DNA from: Candidatus Tectimicrobiota bacterium
Lineage (GTDB): Bacteria; JACPUC01
Direction of reading: 5' to 3'
Assembly: GCA_016192455.1 (NCBI GenBank)
Contig: JACPUC010000026.1
Coordinates: forward strand, 213,355 to 277,354
DNA length: 64,000 bases
Shown in pieces: positions 25,645 through 34,598 of the stretch. Numbering within the stretch: position 1 is the stretch's first letter; the number at the start of each line of letters is the position of its first letter. The notes below the pieces were generated by a model, which made no database searches, was not told the origin of the DNA, and was given only the letters and a program-made list of their open reading frames with translations. A program made the translations under genes and the position numbers.

Positions 25645-25873
25645 ACCGCGCTCTCCTCCCTCATCTCATCCTTGCTCGCCTTGCCGTTGGCGCCGAACTC
25701 TCCTATCGTAACCGGCGGCGGGCACGGCGCCCGCGCTTCTGGTCGATCCCCACCGCCTTGGGCGCTCCCCCCTCTCGCGCGCCTGGAGTCTCTCCCGCCA
25801 CGGGAGCGCGCCTGACATAGTGTACTCTTTGGCGAGGAATTCTCAACTATTTCCTTTTCTCATAGGTGGTAAC

Positions 25874-27133
25874 GTGGATATTCAGGCTCTCCTGCGGACC
25901 GCACCCAGCGTCGATGAGGCGAGGCGGATTCTGCTCGAGGCGATAACACCGCTCGCCGAGGAGACGATGCCGGCGAGGCAGGCGCTCGGCCGCTGCGTCC
26001 GCCGCTCGGTCCCAGCCCGCCTGAACCTGCCGGGATGGGCGAAATCGGGGATGGACGGCTACGCCCTGCGCGCCGCCGACAGCGCCGGCGCTTCGGCGGC
26101 GACGCCGCGCCGCCTCCCCATCGCCGGCACCGTCACCGCCGGCGGCGCGGCGATCGCCACCGTGCCCCCCGGGAGCTGCGCCCGCGTGATGACCGGCGGA
26201 CTCCTCCCCGATGATCTCGACTGCGTCGTGCCGCTGGAAGACGCGCGCCGCGACGGGGAAAACCTGGTCCTCGAGCGGCCGCTGTCGCCGGGGACCTACG
26301 TGCGCGCCGCCGGCAGCGAGGTCGGCGCCGGCAGCGTGTTAGCGCCGGCCTGCCATGAGTTGACGGCGGAGCGCCTCGAGCTGCTCAGCTCGCAGGGCAT
26401 CCTGGAGGTTGTGGTGGGAACGCGGCCGCGAGTGGCGATCTTCTCCACCGGCGATGAGCTTATCGACCCCGACGCGCCAGGCGCGCCCTCTGCGCTGCCG
26501 CGCGGTTCCATCTACTGCTCGAACAACCACTACTTCGGGGCGCTGGCGGAGTCGGCAGGGGGACTGCCGTGGCTCCTCGGCACGGCGGTCGATGAGCGCG
26601 CCGTCATCGCCGCCAGGCTCGGGGAGGCCATGAGCGCCGAGGTCGTGCTCATCACCGGCGGCACGGGACTTGGCGATAAGGACCTGGCGGCGCCGGTCAT
26701 GAAGGAGTGCGGCCTCGACCTCCTCTTCAAAAACGTGCGCATGCGGCCCGGCACCTTCATTGCCGTGGGACGGCGCGGCGCCACGCTCGTCTTCTCGCTC
26801 TCCGGCTACGCGAACGCCGCGGCCATCACCTACGAGCTGCTGGTGCGACCGGCGCTGCGCGCCCTGCAGGGCTTCGCTCCCCAGCCGGCGGTGGAGCTCG
26901 AGGCCGTCCTCGACTGCGACCTGCGCGCCCGCCCGGGACTCCCCACCTACCTGCGGGGCGTCCTAAGCTGGCGGCCCGGCGGTTGGCACGCCGACCGTTG
27001 GAAATCCGGCCACCCCGGCGCCGCCCCCCTCGTCAACGCCCTCATCGTCATGCCGCCCGAGCGTACCCAGATGCGCGCCGGTGAGAAGGTCACCGCTATC
27101 CTGACGCATCCGGAGCGCGCGGTCTTCCAGTGA
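25874..27133 (+). CDS. moeA: molybdopterin molybdotransferase MoeA
   Basis: A 419-residue MoeA, which inserts molybdate into adenylylated molybdopterin to make molybdenum cofactor. Motifs are AKSGMDGYALR in the N-terminal half, RVMTGGLLPDDLDCVVP, FSTGDEL, and LITGGTGLGDKD in the molybdopterin-binding domain. The usual LPGNPVS loop reads LSGYANAA, a divergent form. GTG 25874 is used because AGGTGGT lies just upstream and VDIQALLR matches the family start; an ATG-type upstream start adds a hydrophobic tail that does not fit. The gene serves the several molybdoenzymes in this window. It may be a specialised paralogue. Confidence 0.85.
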   Translation: MDIQALLRTAPSVDEARRILLEAITPLAEETMPARQALGRCVRRSVPARLNLPGWAKSGMDGYALRAADSAGASAATPRRLPIAGTVTAGGAAIATVPPGSCARVMTGGLLPDDLDCVVPLEDARRDGENLVLERPLSPGTYVRAAGSEVGAGSVLAPACHELTAERLELLSSQGILEVVVGTRPRVAIFSTGDELIDPDAPGAPSALPRGSIYCSNNHYFGALAESAGGLPWLLGTAVDERAVIAARLGEAMSAEVVLITGGTGLGDKDLAAPVMKECGLDLLFKNVRMRPGTFIAVGRRGATLVFSLSGYANAAAITYELLVRPALRALQGFAPQPAVELEAVLDCDLRARPGLPTYLRGVLSWRPGGWHADRWKSGHPGAAPLVNALIVMPPERTQMRAGEKVTAILTHPERAVFQ

Positions 27134-27180
27134 TGGGCGTGACAAGCAGTCAGCGGGCAAGGTAGGGGCAAACCTGGAAA

Positions 27181-27300
27181 GAAGGCTTTTTGCGGGAGCC
27201 CCTTGCTCTCCCCCACCTGCCTATCGCCCCAGCCTGCTTGCGCGCTGCGCAGGCAAGTGGGGCAGGCAGGCACCCCCATTTGCTGCGAGCCGCGTGGCAA
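27181..27300. repeat. palindrome-rich intergenic segment, possible degenerate copy of dispersed element
   Basis: Between convergent moeA and the M20 peptidase. GCTTTTTGCGGGAG and CCCCTTGCTCTCCCCCAC recall the first third of copies B-D. A GCCTGC/GCAGGC stem follows and can extend into a longer CCCCCACCTGCCT structure. It probably also ends transcription from both sides. Confidence 0.4.
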
Positions 27301-27359
27301 TTCGCGTAAGGGAGGGGGAGGAGGAAGCGACCTCAGCCTGCGTCCCCCCTCGTCCTGCC

Positions 27360-28643
27360 TCACTCCTGGTCTTGCAGGAAGGCGTGGGCGAAGATGAGGG
27401 CGTCCCGCTCCAGGTACTCGAGGCGGCAGTACTCGTTCGGCTGGTGGCCGCTGTTGTCGCTCTGGCAGTAGACGACGGCGGGGTAGCCAGCCTGGCGCAA
27501 GTAAGTCGCCACCGTGCCGACGCCCATGCCGATGCGTCTCGGCTCGCGCGCCGCCACCTCGCGCACCGCCTGCCGCACCGCCTGGTAGGCCGGCGCCTGT
27601 TCGTCGACCGCGGGCACGGAGGGGCGCGCCTGCACGAGGTTGATGTCGATCTCGACCGCCGCGCGCGCCGCCACGGCCGCGGCGATCTCACGCATGGCCG
27701 CGAGCACGGCGTCCAGGTCGTAGACCGGCAGGACGCGGCAGTCGAGGTAGAAGACGTCCGTGCCTGGAATCATGTTGATGTTGCCGATGTTGGCGTCGTG
27801 GCGGGTGGGCTCGAAGGTGCTCCGCGGCGGCTCGAAGAGGGGGTCGCTGGCCGGAAACCTGGCGTAGAGGTCATCGAGCGCCAGCACCAGCCGGGCAGCG
27901 GCGCGATGGCTGTTGCTGCCGAGGTGCGGCAGGCTGCTGTGGCATTGCGCACCGCGGACGGTGCAGCGCACCTGCAAGATCGCCTTCTCGGCCACCTCGA
28001 TGCTGAAACCGGCGCCGCAGCCGGTGTCGGGGGCGATGACGAGGTCGCCCGGTGAGAAGAAGGCGCCGCGGCCCAGGACGTGGCTGATGCCGAACTGGTT
28101 CCCCGTCTCTTCGTCGGCGACGAAGGCGATGCCGACCGTGCGCCGCGGTGGCAGACCAAGAGCGCCTAAAGCTCGCAAGGCAAAGACAGAGGCCACGATC
28201 CCCTGGTGGTTGTCTTCCGCGCCGCGGCCGATGAGGCGGTCGCCGTCGGTGCGCAGCTCGTAGGGGTCCGCCTCCCAGAGCGACAGATCGCCCGGCGGCA
28301 CGACATCGAGGTGCGACACCACCCAGGTGGCCGGGGGGCGGGCAGCGGAGGAGGAGGAAACCGCCCCGGAGCGCCCCGCCGCCGCGCGCCCCGACAGCCG
28401 CGCGGCGACGTTCGGCCGCTGCCCGGCGGGCACGCTCGCGTCAGGGGCGTGCGCCGTCTCGATGTCGCCGAGCCCGGCCTGCCGCAGGTAGTCGACGAGA
28501 AGCCGCGCCTTTTCCCATTCCCCCTCGCCGCCGTTGCGGGGCCCGATGGCGGGCACGGCGGTGAGCAGGCGCATGAGCTCGATCATCTCGCCGCGCCGCG
28601 CCTGCAAGAATCGCTGCACAGCGCCCAGGCGTTGCAACCCCAT
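27360..28643 (-). CDS. M20 family metallopeptidase/deacylase
   Basis: A 427-residue protein of the M20 (ArgE/DapE/carboxypeptidase) family, which hydrolyses amide bonds of small peptides or acylated amino acids with two zinc ions. Motifs are VVSHLDVVPPGD (first metal His and Asp), GRGAEDNHQG (bridging Asp), and FVADEETGNQFG with the catalytic Glu pair. A C-terminal SGHQPNEY carries the last His ligand. The dimerisation domain lies between. A Ser/Ala-rich insert sits before the first metal motif. The ATG is preceded by GAGGAAGG. It ends facing moeA. The physiological substrate is unknown. Confidence 0.85.
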   Translation of the reverse strand: MGLQRLGAVQRFLQARRGEMIELMRLLTAVPAIGPRNGGEGEWEKARLLVDYLRQAGLGDIETAHAPDASVPAGQRPNVAARLSGRAAAGRSGAVSSSSAARPPATWVVSHLDVVPPGDLSLWEADPYELRTDGDRLIGRGAEDNHQGIVASVFALRALGALGLPPRRTVGIAFVADEETGNQFGISHVLGRGAFFSPGDLVIAPDTGCGAGFSIEVAEKAILQVRCTVRGAQCHSSLPHLGSNSHRAAARLVLALDDLYARFPASDPLFEPPRSTFEPTRHDANIGNINMIPGTDVFYLDCRVLPVYDLDAVLAAMREIAAAVAARAAVEIDINLVQARPSVPAVDEQAPAYQAVRQAVREVAAREPRRIGMGVGTVATYLRQAGYPAVVYCQSDNSGHQPNEYCRLEYLERDALIFAHAFLQDQE

Positions 28644-28700
28644 ACGCCCTTCCTCACGCCGCCTCAGACGCTAGCCCCGCCAGGGCGACCGGTGGCGCTC

Positions 28701-28890
28701 ACAAGTTTCATCCTAAAATCGACGTCTTCTTCGATCCATGCGAGGGGGAAAATTTGGTGTGGGAGACCCTTGCTCCCCCACACCCCCATTCCCCGCGAGC
28801 GGTAGGGGCGGTTCGCGAACCGCCCTTACGATGAGGGGTGCGCGAGGGGGCGCGGCTCCCTCGCAACTCAAGGCGATCAAACTTGAGAAG
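28701..28890 (+). repeat. dispersed multi-hairpin intergenic element, copy B
   Basis: An about 190-bp element. It starts ACAAGTTTCATCCT and contains three potential stems: GTGTGGGAG/CTCCCCCACAC, GTAGGGGCGG/CCGCCCTTAC, and GCGAGGG/CCCTCGC. It ends AAACTTGAG. Copy C at 38671-38856 matches it along the whole length with mostly substitutions, and copy D matches in inverse orientation. It lies between two minus-strand genes, abutting the stop of the molybdenum hydroxylase. Confidence 0.8.
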
Positions 28891-28897
28891 CAGCACC

Positions 28898-31330
28898 CTA
28901 CGCCGCCCCCTCCGCCTTGGCCGCCTGCATGAGATGCCAGAGGGAGTTGGGGGTGACGGGGAGCTCGTTGATTTCGATCCCCAGGGGGTGGAGGGCATCG
29001 TCCACCGCCGCCGCCAGGACGACGGGGGCCGACATGGTGCTGCTCTCGCCGCAGCCTTTCGAGCCCAGGACGGTGAACGGCGACGGCGTGACGATATGGT
29101 CGATGCTGATCGTCGGCGCTTCCACCGCCGTGGGGCAGAGGTAATCCATGAAGGTGGCGGCGAGGAACTGGCCGTCGTCGGCATACTTCAGCTCTTCGTA
29201 CATCGCTCCGCCGATGCCGTGCAGGGCGCTGCCGTAAATCTGACCTTCGACGAGGTTCGGGTTGAGGATGACGCCGCAGTCGTGCACCGAGGTGTAGTGC
29301 ACGATCTTCACCTCGGCGGTCTCGGGGTCCACCTCCACCGCCATGACATCGGTGATGAAGCTGTAGGTGTTCGATGAATTAACGCGATCAAACTCATCGG
29401 GCACCGCGGCGGTGGGGAAGTTGAAGAGGTAGGTCGCGGCCAGGCCCGGCTCCATGTCCTTCGGCAGGCTGTCCGTGCTCCAGTGCGCCAGGCCGGCGAG
29501 GTCGCGCACGGAGAGGCCGCGCTTCGGCGTCCCCTTGACGCGGACGACGCCCTCCTCCAGCTCCAGGTCGTCGCGGCTTACCTCCAGGACGTGAGCCGCG
29601 ATGCGGAACATCTTCTCCTTCACCTTGCGGGCCGCCATGGCGAAGGCGCTGGCTCCCACCGAGGCGAAGCGGCTGGAGTAGGTGCCGGTGGTGATGCTCC
29701 AGACGCGCGTGAAGGTGTCCATCTGCCCCTCGACGTGCACGTCCTCGATCGGCACGGTCAGCTCGTCGGCGACGATCTGCGCCACCGCCGTCTCGTGCCC
29801 CTGCCCTTCCGGCACGGTGTTGAGGAGGACGTGCACCTTGCCCAACGGGTCGATCTTGAGCTGGCCCGTCTCGCTCGAGCCCGATTTCGACTGGTAGCCC
29901 GCGGCGGCGCGCTCCTCCGGCGTCCAGGCGACGGTGATGTAGGCCATGTTGGTCACCGACGGATCGACCGCCGTGCTGATGCCGACGCCGAAGAGGCGCC
30001 CTTCGGCGCGCGCCTGGCGTTGGCGCCGGCGCAGCTCCTCGTAGCGGCTCACATCAAGGGCCTTGTGCAGCACCGCCTGGTAGTTGCCGATGTCGTAGAT
30101 GCCGCCGCTCGGCGTGGTGTAGGGGAACTCATCAGGGCGCACGAGGTTCTTCAGGCGCAGCTCGGCGGGGTCCAGGTTCATGGCCCTGGCCATCTTGTCG
30201 ATGGTGCGCTCGATGCCGAAGTAGAGCTGCTGGCAGCCGTAGCCGCGATTGGGGCCGGTGGGCGATTTGTTCGTGGTCATGGCGTAGCAGTCGAGCCGCA
30301 GGTTCCGGTGGCGGTAGCCGTTCGAGGAGTTGCCGGTGGTGCGGTAGAGGTTGGCCGGCTCGGGCGTGCGCAGGTAGGCCCCCTGGTTGTCGATGAACTT
30401 CGCCTTCATGCCGGTGATGGTGCCGTCGTTGGTGACCGCGATGTCCCAGTGGGCGGTGCGGTCGGCGCCGCTGCAGCTCGCCAGGAGGTGCTCGCGGCGG
30501 TCCTCGATCCACTTCACGGTCTGCCCGGTCTTCATCGCCATGATCGCCACCAGGACGATGTAGGGGTAGATGGAGACCTTGTTGCCGAAGCCGCCACCGA
30601 TGTCCTGCGGCACGATGAAGCGCAGCTTGTGCTCCTGCAGCTTCAGGGCGCGCGCCGTCACCGGGTGCATGATGAACGGCCCGTGGAAGTTCGACCAAGC
30701 GGTCAGCACGCCGCTGAGGGGGTCATGGTGGGCCACGACCGCGAACCCCTCCATCGGTGAGGAGGTATACTTCGGGTAGTAGTAGCTGCCGGAGAAGACC
30801 CGGTCGGCCTCGGCGAAGGCTTTGTCCACGTCGCCGTAGCTCAGCAGGCGGTGGTTCACCACGTTGCTGCCGACCTCCTCGTGCAGGACCGGCGCGCTCG
30901 CTTCGAGGGCTTTCACCTCGCTGACCACCGCCGGCAGCACCTCGTACTCCACCTCGATGAGGTCGAGGGCGTCCTCAGCCAGGTAGCGGTTGCTGGCGAC
31001 GATCGCCGCCACCGGCTCGCCGACGAAGCGCGCCTTGTCCGTGGCGGTGCAGTAGTACTTCAGCGGCGCGGCGACCCCCAGGCCGAAGGGTCGGGTCATC
31101 CTCAGGACGTCCTCCGGGGTAATCGCCCCCAGCACCCCCGGCGCCGCCAGCGCCCGGCTCGCGTCGACGCGCTTGATGCGGGCATGCGCGTGGGGGCTGC
31201 GCAGAATAGCCAGGTGCCGCACGTTCGGCAGCGGCAGGTCATCGACGTACTGGCCGCGGCCGGTCAGCAGGCGGGGATCCTCCAAGCGCTTCATCGGCTG
31301 GCCAACCCATTTCTTTCTGCGTTCGCTCAT
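28898..31330 (-). CDS. xanthine dehydrogenase-family molybdenum-binding subunit
   Basis: An 810-residue molybdenum hydroxylase large subunit. Blocks include KRLEDPRLLTGRGQYVDD at the N-terminus, PQDIGGGFGNK at the molybdopterin dithiolene, and GSKGCGESS with the active-site Glu near the C-terminus. The loop that is AYRCSFR in form I CO dehydrogenase reads GPNRGYGCQQLYF, so it is not a canonical CO dehydrogenase. No FAD or [2Fe-2S] subunit gene is adjacent, unlike the trimer at 7-11 kb; partners may be encoded elsewhere. The start is taken at ATG 31330 (or ATG 31333) behind GAGGGGGG. It likely oxidises an aldehyde or N-heterocycle. Confidence 0.85.
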   Translation of the reverse strand: MSERRKKWVGQPMKRLEDPRLLTGRGQYVDDLPLPNVRHLAILRSPHAHARIKRVDASRALAAPGVLGAITPEDVLRMTRPFGLGVAAPLKYYCTATDKARFVGEPVAAIVASNRYLAEDALDLIEVEYEVLPAVVSEVKALEASAPVLHEEVGSNVVNHRLLSYGDVDKAFAEADRVFSGSYYYPKYTSSPMEGFAVVAHHDPLSGVLTAWSNFHGPFIMHPVTARALKLQEHKLRFIVPQDIGGGFGNKVSIYPYIVLVAIMAMKTGQTVKWIEDRREHLLASCSGADRTAHWDIAVTNDGTITGMKAKFIDNQGAYLRTPEPANLYRTTGNSSNGYRHRNLRLDCYAMTTNKSPTGPNRGYGCQQLYFGIERTIDKMARAMNLDPAELRLKNLVRPDEFPYTTPSGGIYDIGNYQAVLHKALDVSRYEELRRRQRQARAEGRLFGVGISTAVDPSVTNMAYITVAWTPEERAAAGYQSKSGSSETGQLKIDPLGKVHVLLNTVPEGQGHETAVAQIVADELTVPIEDVHVEGQMDTFTRVWSITTGTYSSRFASVGASAFAMAARKVKEKMFRIAAHVLEVSRDDLELEEGVVRVKGTPKRGLSVRDLAGLAHWSTDSLPKDMEPGLAATYLFNFPTAAVPDEFDRVNSSNTYSFITDVMAVEVDPETAEVKIVHYTSVHDCGVILNPNLVEGQIYGSALHGIGGAMYEELKYADDGQFLAATFMDYLCPTAVEAPTISIDHIVTPSPFTVLGSKGCGESSTMSAPVVLAAAVDDALHPLGIEINELPVTPNSLWHLMQAAKAEGAA

Positions 31331-31599
31331 CATTGCCCCCCTCGTCATGCGCCTCGTCGAGATGGAGATTGAAGCATCCGTCGCCGCCCGCGCCTCCGCC
31401 GGGAACCTGGGTCGCGCGCCAGGCGCTTGCGATCCAGACCTACCTTGTCGCTGATATAGCCCGAATATATCTCATTTCACACTGCCAGTGAACCCAGGCC
31501 TCCAAGCCGGCGCTGCGTAAGCAGATGAAGCCTCCACCGCGCGCGGCCCACCCCATGAGACGCCGCCGGCACCCCGCCCGCGCCGGGGCGGCGGCTCCG

Positions 31600-31628
31600 T
31601 TGCAGGGTCGGAGCGCGGGGGCTATAAT
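31600..31628 (+). promoter_or_regulatory. near-consensus sigma70 promoter for the MBL hydrolase
   Basis: TTGCAG (31600-31605), a 17-bp spacer, and a perfect TATAAT (31623-31628). Transcription would begin near 31635 and give a leader of about 140 nt before the start codon. The remaining part of the 442-bp divergent gap has no gene. Confidence 0.65.
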
Positions 31629-31651
31629 TGATCGGGAGTAGGGCGAGGAAA

Positions 31652-31756
31652 CCTCCCGCGCACGGGAGGTCCCATGCCGCCGCGATGCTGGCGCGGCCTT
31701 CATGTGCGTTCCTTATAGATCAGCACCATATCGCCACGTTCAGCCGCAAGCGGCTG
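31652..31756 (+). other. two leader hairpins before the MBL hydrolase
   Basis: CCTCCCG/CGGGAGG (31652-31669) lies just after the predicted transcription start. CAGCCGC-AA-GCGGCTG (31741-31756), followed by ATTTGTCT, lies 19 nt before the start codon and is terminator-like. Together they could form an attenuator. No known class is recognised. Confidence 0.4.
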
Positions 31757-31775
31757 ATTTGTCTGAAAGCTCCGC

Positions 31776-32408
31776 ATGCTCATCGAGACCTTTCCCGTCG
31801 GCCCGTTCCAGTGCAACTGCACCATCCTGGCCGACGATGCGACGCGGGAAGCGATCATCATCGACCCCGGCGACGAGCCGGAGCAGATTCTCGACATCGT
31901 GCGGGTGAACAACCTCACGGTGCGCTACCTGATCCACACGCACGCGCACATGGACCACATCCTCGGCACGCGACGGGTGAAGGAGGCGACCGGCGCGGCG
32001 ATCCTCCTGCACCGGGCCGACGAGTGGCTCTACCGCAACCTGCGGATGCAGGCCTCAATGTTCGGGGTTGAGGTGAACGACCCGCCGGCCATCGACGCCT
32101 ACCTTGAGGATGGCCAGGCGGTGACCTTCGGCGCCGGCGGCGAGGCGCGCGTCATCCACACCCCGGGACACAGCCCGGGCAGCGTCTGCTTCCGCCTGCG
32201 CGACGAGCAGGAGATCCTCTTCTCCGGCGACACGCTCTTCGCCCAGGGGATCGGGCGCACCGACCTCTGGGGCGGCTCCTTCGAGACCCTCATGCGCTCC
32301 ATCCGCGATCGCCTCCTGATCCTGGATGATGAGACGCTGCTGCATCCCGGCCATGGGCCAAGCAGCACCGTGTGGCAGGAGAAGCGCCGCAACCCCTGGC
32401 TGCAGTGA
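31776..32408 (+). CDS. MBL-fold metallo-hydrolase, glyoxalase II-like
   Basis: A 210-residue metallo-beta-lactamase-fold hydrolase with a dinuclear zinc or iron site. THAHMDH (residues 55-61) holds the first ligands, HTPGHSPGSV the next, FSGDTLF the bridging Asp, and LHPGHGPSS the last His. Length and GRTDLWGGSF are typical of glyoxalase II-like thioesterases and persulfide-dioxygenase relatives. It has its own strong promoter and structured leader. The substrate may be a glutathione or CoA thioester, but is not determined. Confidence 0.85.
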   Translation: MLIETFPVGPFQCNCTILADDATREAIIIDPGDEPEQILDIVRVNNLTVRYLIHTHAHMDHILGTRRVKEATGAAILLHRADEWLYRNLRMQASMFGVEVNDPPAIDAYLEDGQAVTFGAGGEARVIHTPGHSPGSVCFRLRDEQEILFSGDTLFAQGIGRTDLWGGSFETLMRSIRDRLLILDDETLLHPGHGPSSTVWQEKRRNPWLQ

Positions 32409-32722
32409 GGCACGGCGGGATGCGCGGCGGAACAGCCGGTGGTCGGGCGGACCGCCAGCCCCGCGGCCGGGCCGCGGCTCCCTGTCGCCGGTAGCCGCGC
32501 GGCAGGCTGGCTCGTCGCGCGCGGCGCTCGTGCCCTCGTGCGGGGGGCGGGCCGTGGTCCCGTGCTGCAAACGGAATGGATCGGAGGCGCTCTCGCGCCC
32601 CACCATGTTGAAATCGAGTCGCAAGAGGCCCGTCATGACGGCCTGACGCGTTGGGCAGCGTGGCAGCGCCTGCCGTGCTCCTCGCAGTCGTTCTTGGCAT
32701 TCAGGGTGAAGGAGTGTGCCGA
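32409..32722. other. intergenic region, no gene seen
   Basis: A 314-bp GC-rich gap between the MBL hydrolase and the RidA gene. No motif-bearing frame, promoter or clear terminator is seen. AAGGAG at its right end is the RidA ribosome-binding site. Confidence 0.5.
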
Positions 32723-33124
32723 ATGAACATCACGTTCGTCAATCCAGAGAGCATGTCGCCCCCGCATGGCTTCTCCCATGCCGTGAAGACAATAGCCCAA
32801 ACGACGCTCTACATTGCCGGGCAGGTCGGCTCCGGCAAGGATGGCGTCATTCAACACCGCGGCGACCTCGTCGGCCAGTTCGAGCTCACCCTGCAAAATA
32901 TCAAGACGCTGGTGGAGGAGGCCGGCGGCAAGGTTGAGCACATCGTGAAGATGAACCTCTACACGAAGGATGTGCGCCAGTATGTCAGCAAGCTGCGAGA
33001 TCTCGGGGGGGTCTACCGCAAGTATTTCGGCAAGCACTTCCCGGCCATGACCTTGGCGGGGGTGACGGACCTCTATAACGAGGGGGCGCTGATCGAGATC
33101 GAGGCGGTGGCGGTGCTTGACTAA
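32723..33124 (+). CDS. RidA family protein (Rid/YjgF/UK114)
   Basis: A 133-residue Rid-family protein. It has the family's central GQVG and the strand-helix pattern QFELTLQNIKTLVEEAGG, then IVKMNLYTKDVRQY, FPAMTLAGVTDLYNEGALIEIEAVAVL. The final block normally contains an Arg before V/T (R105 of RidA) that binds carboxylates; here the segment reads TLAGVTDL, so the classic imine-deaminase Arg appears absent. It may act on a different substrate or be a Rid2/Rid3-like paralogue. ATG 32723 follows AAGGAG. The downstream CaiB gene is 182 bp away. Confidence 0.8.
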   Translation: MNITFVNPESMSPPHGFSHAVKTIAQTTLYIAGQVGSGKDGVIQHRGDLVGQFELTLQNIKTLVEEAGGKVEHIVKMNLYTKDVRQYVSKLRDLGGVYRKYFGKHFPAMTLAGVTDLYNEGALIEIEAVAVLD

Positions 33125-33306
33125 GGCCTAACCTTGGCGATACGGTAGGAGCGCGACGCAACGGAGCGCGAGCAAAGGTTCGAGAAGGCCGCCGTGCAGT
33201 CCGCGCGGCGGGGGAGCGACGAGGCCGGCTCCCGGGGCCGGCGCGGTTCTCTCTCCGAGGCGACGCCAGAGTCAGGCGTGTCGCCGGTCGTCATCTCGCG
33301 TGGGGT

Positions 33307-34542
33307 ATGAACATGGCAGATTCAGCGCAGGACAACAAGCCTCTCCGCGGCATCCGCGTGGTCAGCATGGAGCAACAGGTCGCCGGTCCTTACTGCACGC
33401 AGATGCTGGCCCACCAGGGAGCCGAGGTCATCAAGATCGAACGACCGGGCAGCGGCGACTCGAGCCGCGAGATGGCTCCCATCCTGAAGAACGACAAGGG
33501 CGAGGTGAACAGCGGCTACTTCATGCGCTTCAACCTCAACAAGAAGAGCATCACCCTCAACACCCGCTCGGACGAAGGCCGGGAGATTTTCAAGGGTCTG
33601 GCGCGGCAGGCGGACGTGATCGTCGAGAACTTCCGCCCCGGCATGATGCAGAAGCTGGGGATCGGCTACGACGTCCTGAGCAACCTCAACCCCCGCCTCA
33701 TTTACGCCAGCATCAGCGGCTTCGGCACGCTCGACCAGTACAAGGGACCCTACAGCGACCGTCCCGCCTATGACATCGTCTCGCAGGCGATGGGCGGGCT
33801 GATGCACGTCTGCGGGCAGGCCGGCGGTCCCCCCACCTGGCTTGGCATCGCCCTGGGCGACATCTACTCCGGCGTCATGGCCGCCTACGGCATCACCCTG
33901 GCGCTCATCCACCGCCAGCATACCGGCGAGGGGCAGTACCTCGACATCTCCATGTACGACAACATGGCCTCGCTTGCCGAGCGCTACCTCGTGGCCTACT
34001 CGCTCACCGACCAGGTGATGTCGCGCGGCAAGGAGAAATTCATCGCCCCCTGGGGACCGTTCCAGGTGAAGGACGGTTACGTGGCCCTCATCGTCGCCAC
34101 CGAGAGCGACTGGGCGAAGTTCTGCACCGCCATCGGCCACGACGAGCTGATCGGGCACGAGAAGACCAAGTCCGGCCCGGCGCGCGCCGCGAACATGGAG
34201 AGCTTCATCGGCCCCATCATCAGCGAGTGGTTCATGCAGCATACGAAGCAGGAGGTCACCGAGATACTCCTGCGGGACGGCATGCCGGTCGGCCCGGTGC
34301 AGGACCCCAGGGAGGTCTTTGAGTGCCCGCACATCAAGGCCCGCGACCTCATCGTGGAGACGAACGACCCCATCGTTGGTCCCGTGAAGCTCATCGGCTC
34401 GCCGCTGAAGCTGTCGAAATCGCCGGAGCAGCTCACCGAGCCGGTGCCCAGTCTCGGCCAGCACACCGATGAGGTGCTCCGCACTCTCCTCGGCTACTCC
34501 GCCGAACAGATTGCCAAGGCCCGCCAGGCCGGCGTGGTGTAA
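33307..34542 (+). CDS. CaiB/BaiF (class III) CoA-transferase
   Basis: A 411-residue class III CoA-transferase, which moves CoA between carboxylic acids with an aspartyl-CoA thioester intermediate. Blocks are GIRVVSMEQQVAGPYCTQMLA at the N-terminus, VIVENFRPGMMQKLGIGYD, and PAYDIVSQAMGGLM, whose Asp is the likely nucleophile. DGMPVGPVQDPREV is C-terminal. It starts the plus-strand group CaiB-thiolase-mutase and likely activates an organic acid for that route. Anaerobic aromatic pathways use relatives (for example BbsEF for benzylsuccinate), but the acid is not identifiable here. A start at ATG 33313 is also possible. Confidence 0.88.
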   Translation: MNMADSAQDNKPLRGIRVVSMEQQVAGPYCTQMLAHQGAEVIKIERPGSGDSSREMAPILKNDKGEVNSGYFMRFNLNKKSITLNTRSDEGREIFKGLARQADVIVENFRPGMMQKLGIGYDVLSNLNPRLIYASISGFGTLDQYKGPYSDRPAYDIVSQAMGGLMHVCGQAGGPPTWLGIALGDIYSGVMAAYGITLALIHRQHTGEGQYLDISMYDNMASLAERYLVAYSLTDQVMSRGKEKFIAPWGPFQVKDGYVALIVATESDWAKFCTAIGHDELIGHEKTKSGPARAANMESFIGPIISEWFMQHTKQEVTEILLRDGMPVGPVQDPREVFECPHIKARDLIVETNDPIVGPVKLIGSPLKLSKSPEQLTEPVPSLGQHTDEVLRTLLGYSAEQIAKARQAGVV

Positions 34543-34598
34543 CTGTCGTGGAGGAGTTGAAGAGCCGTTCCACGGCGGCGCCTGAAGGAGATGATCCC

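Noticed and set aside
28898-31330. Form I CO dehydrogenase large subunit
   Set aside because: The active-site loop is not AYxCSFR, and no CoxM or CoxS gene is adjacent.
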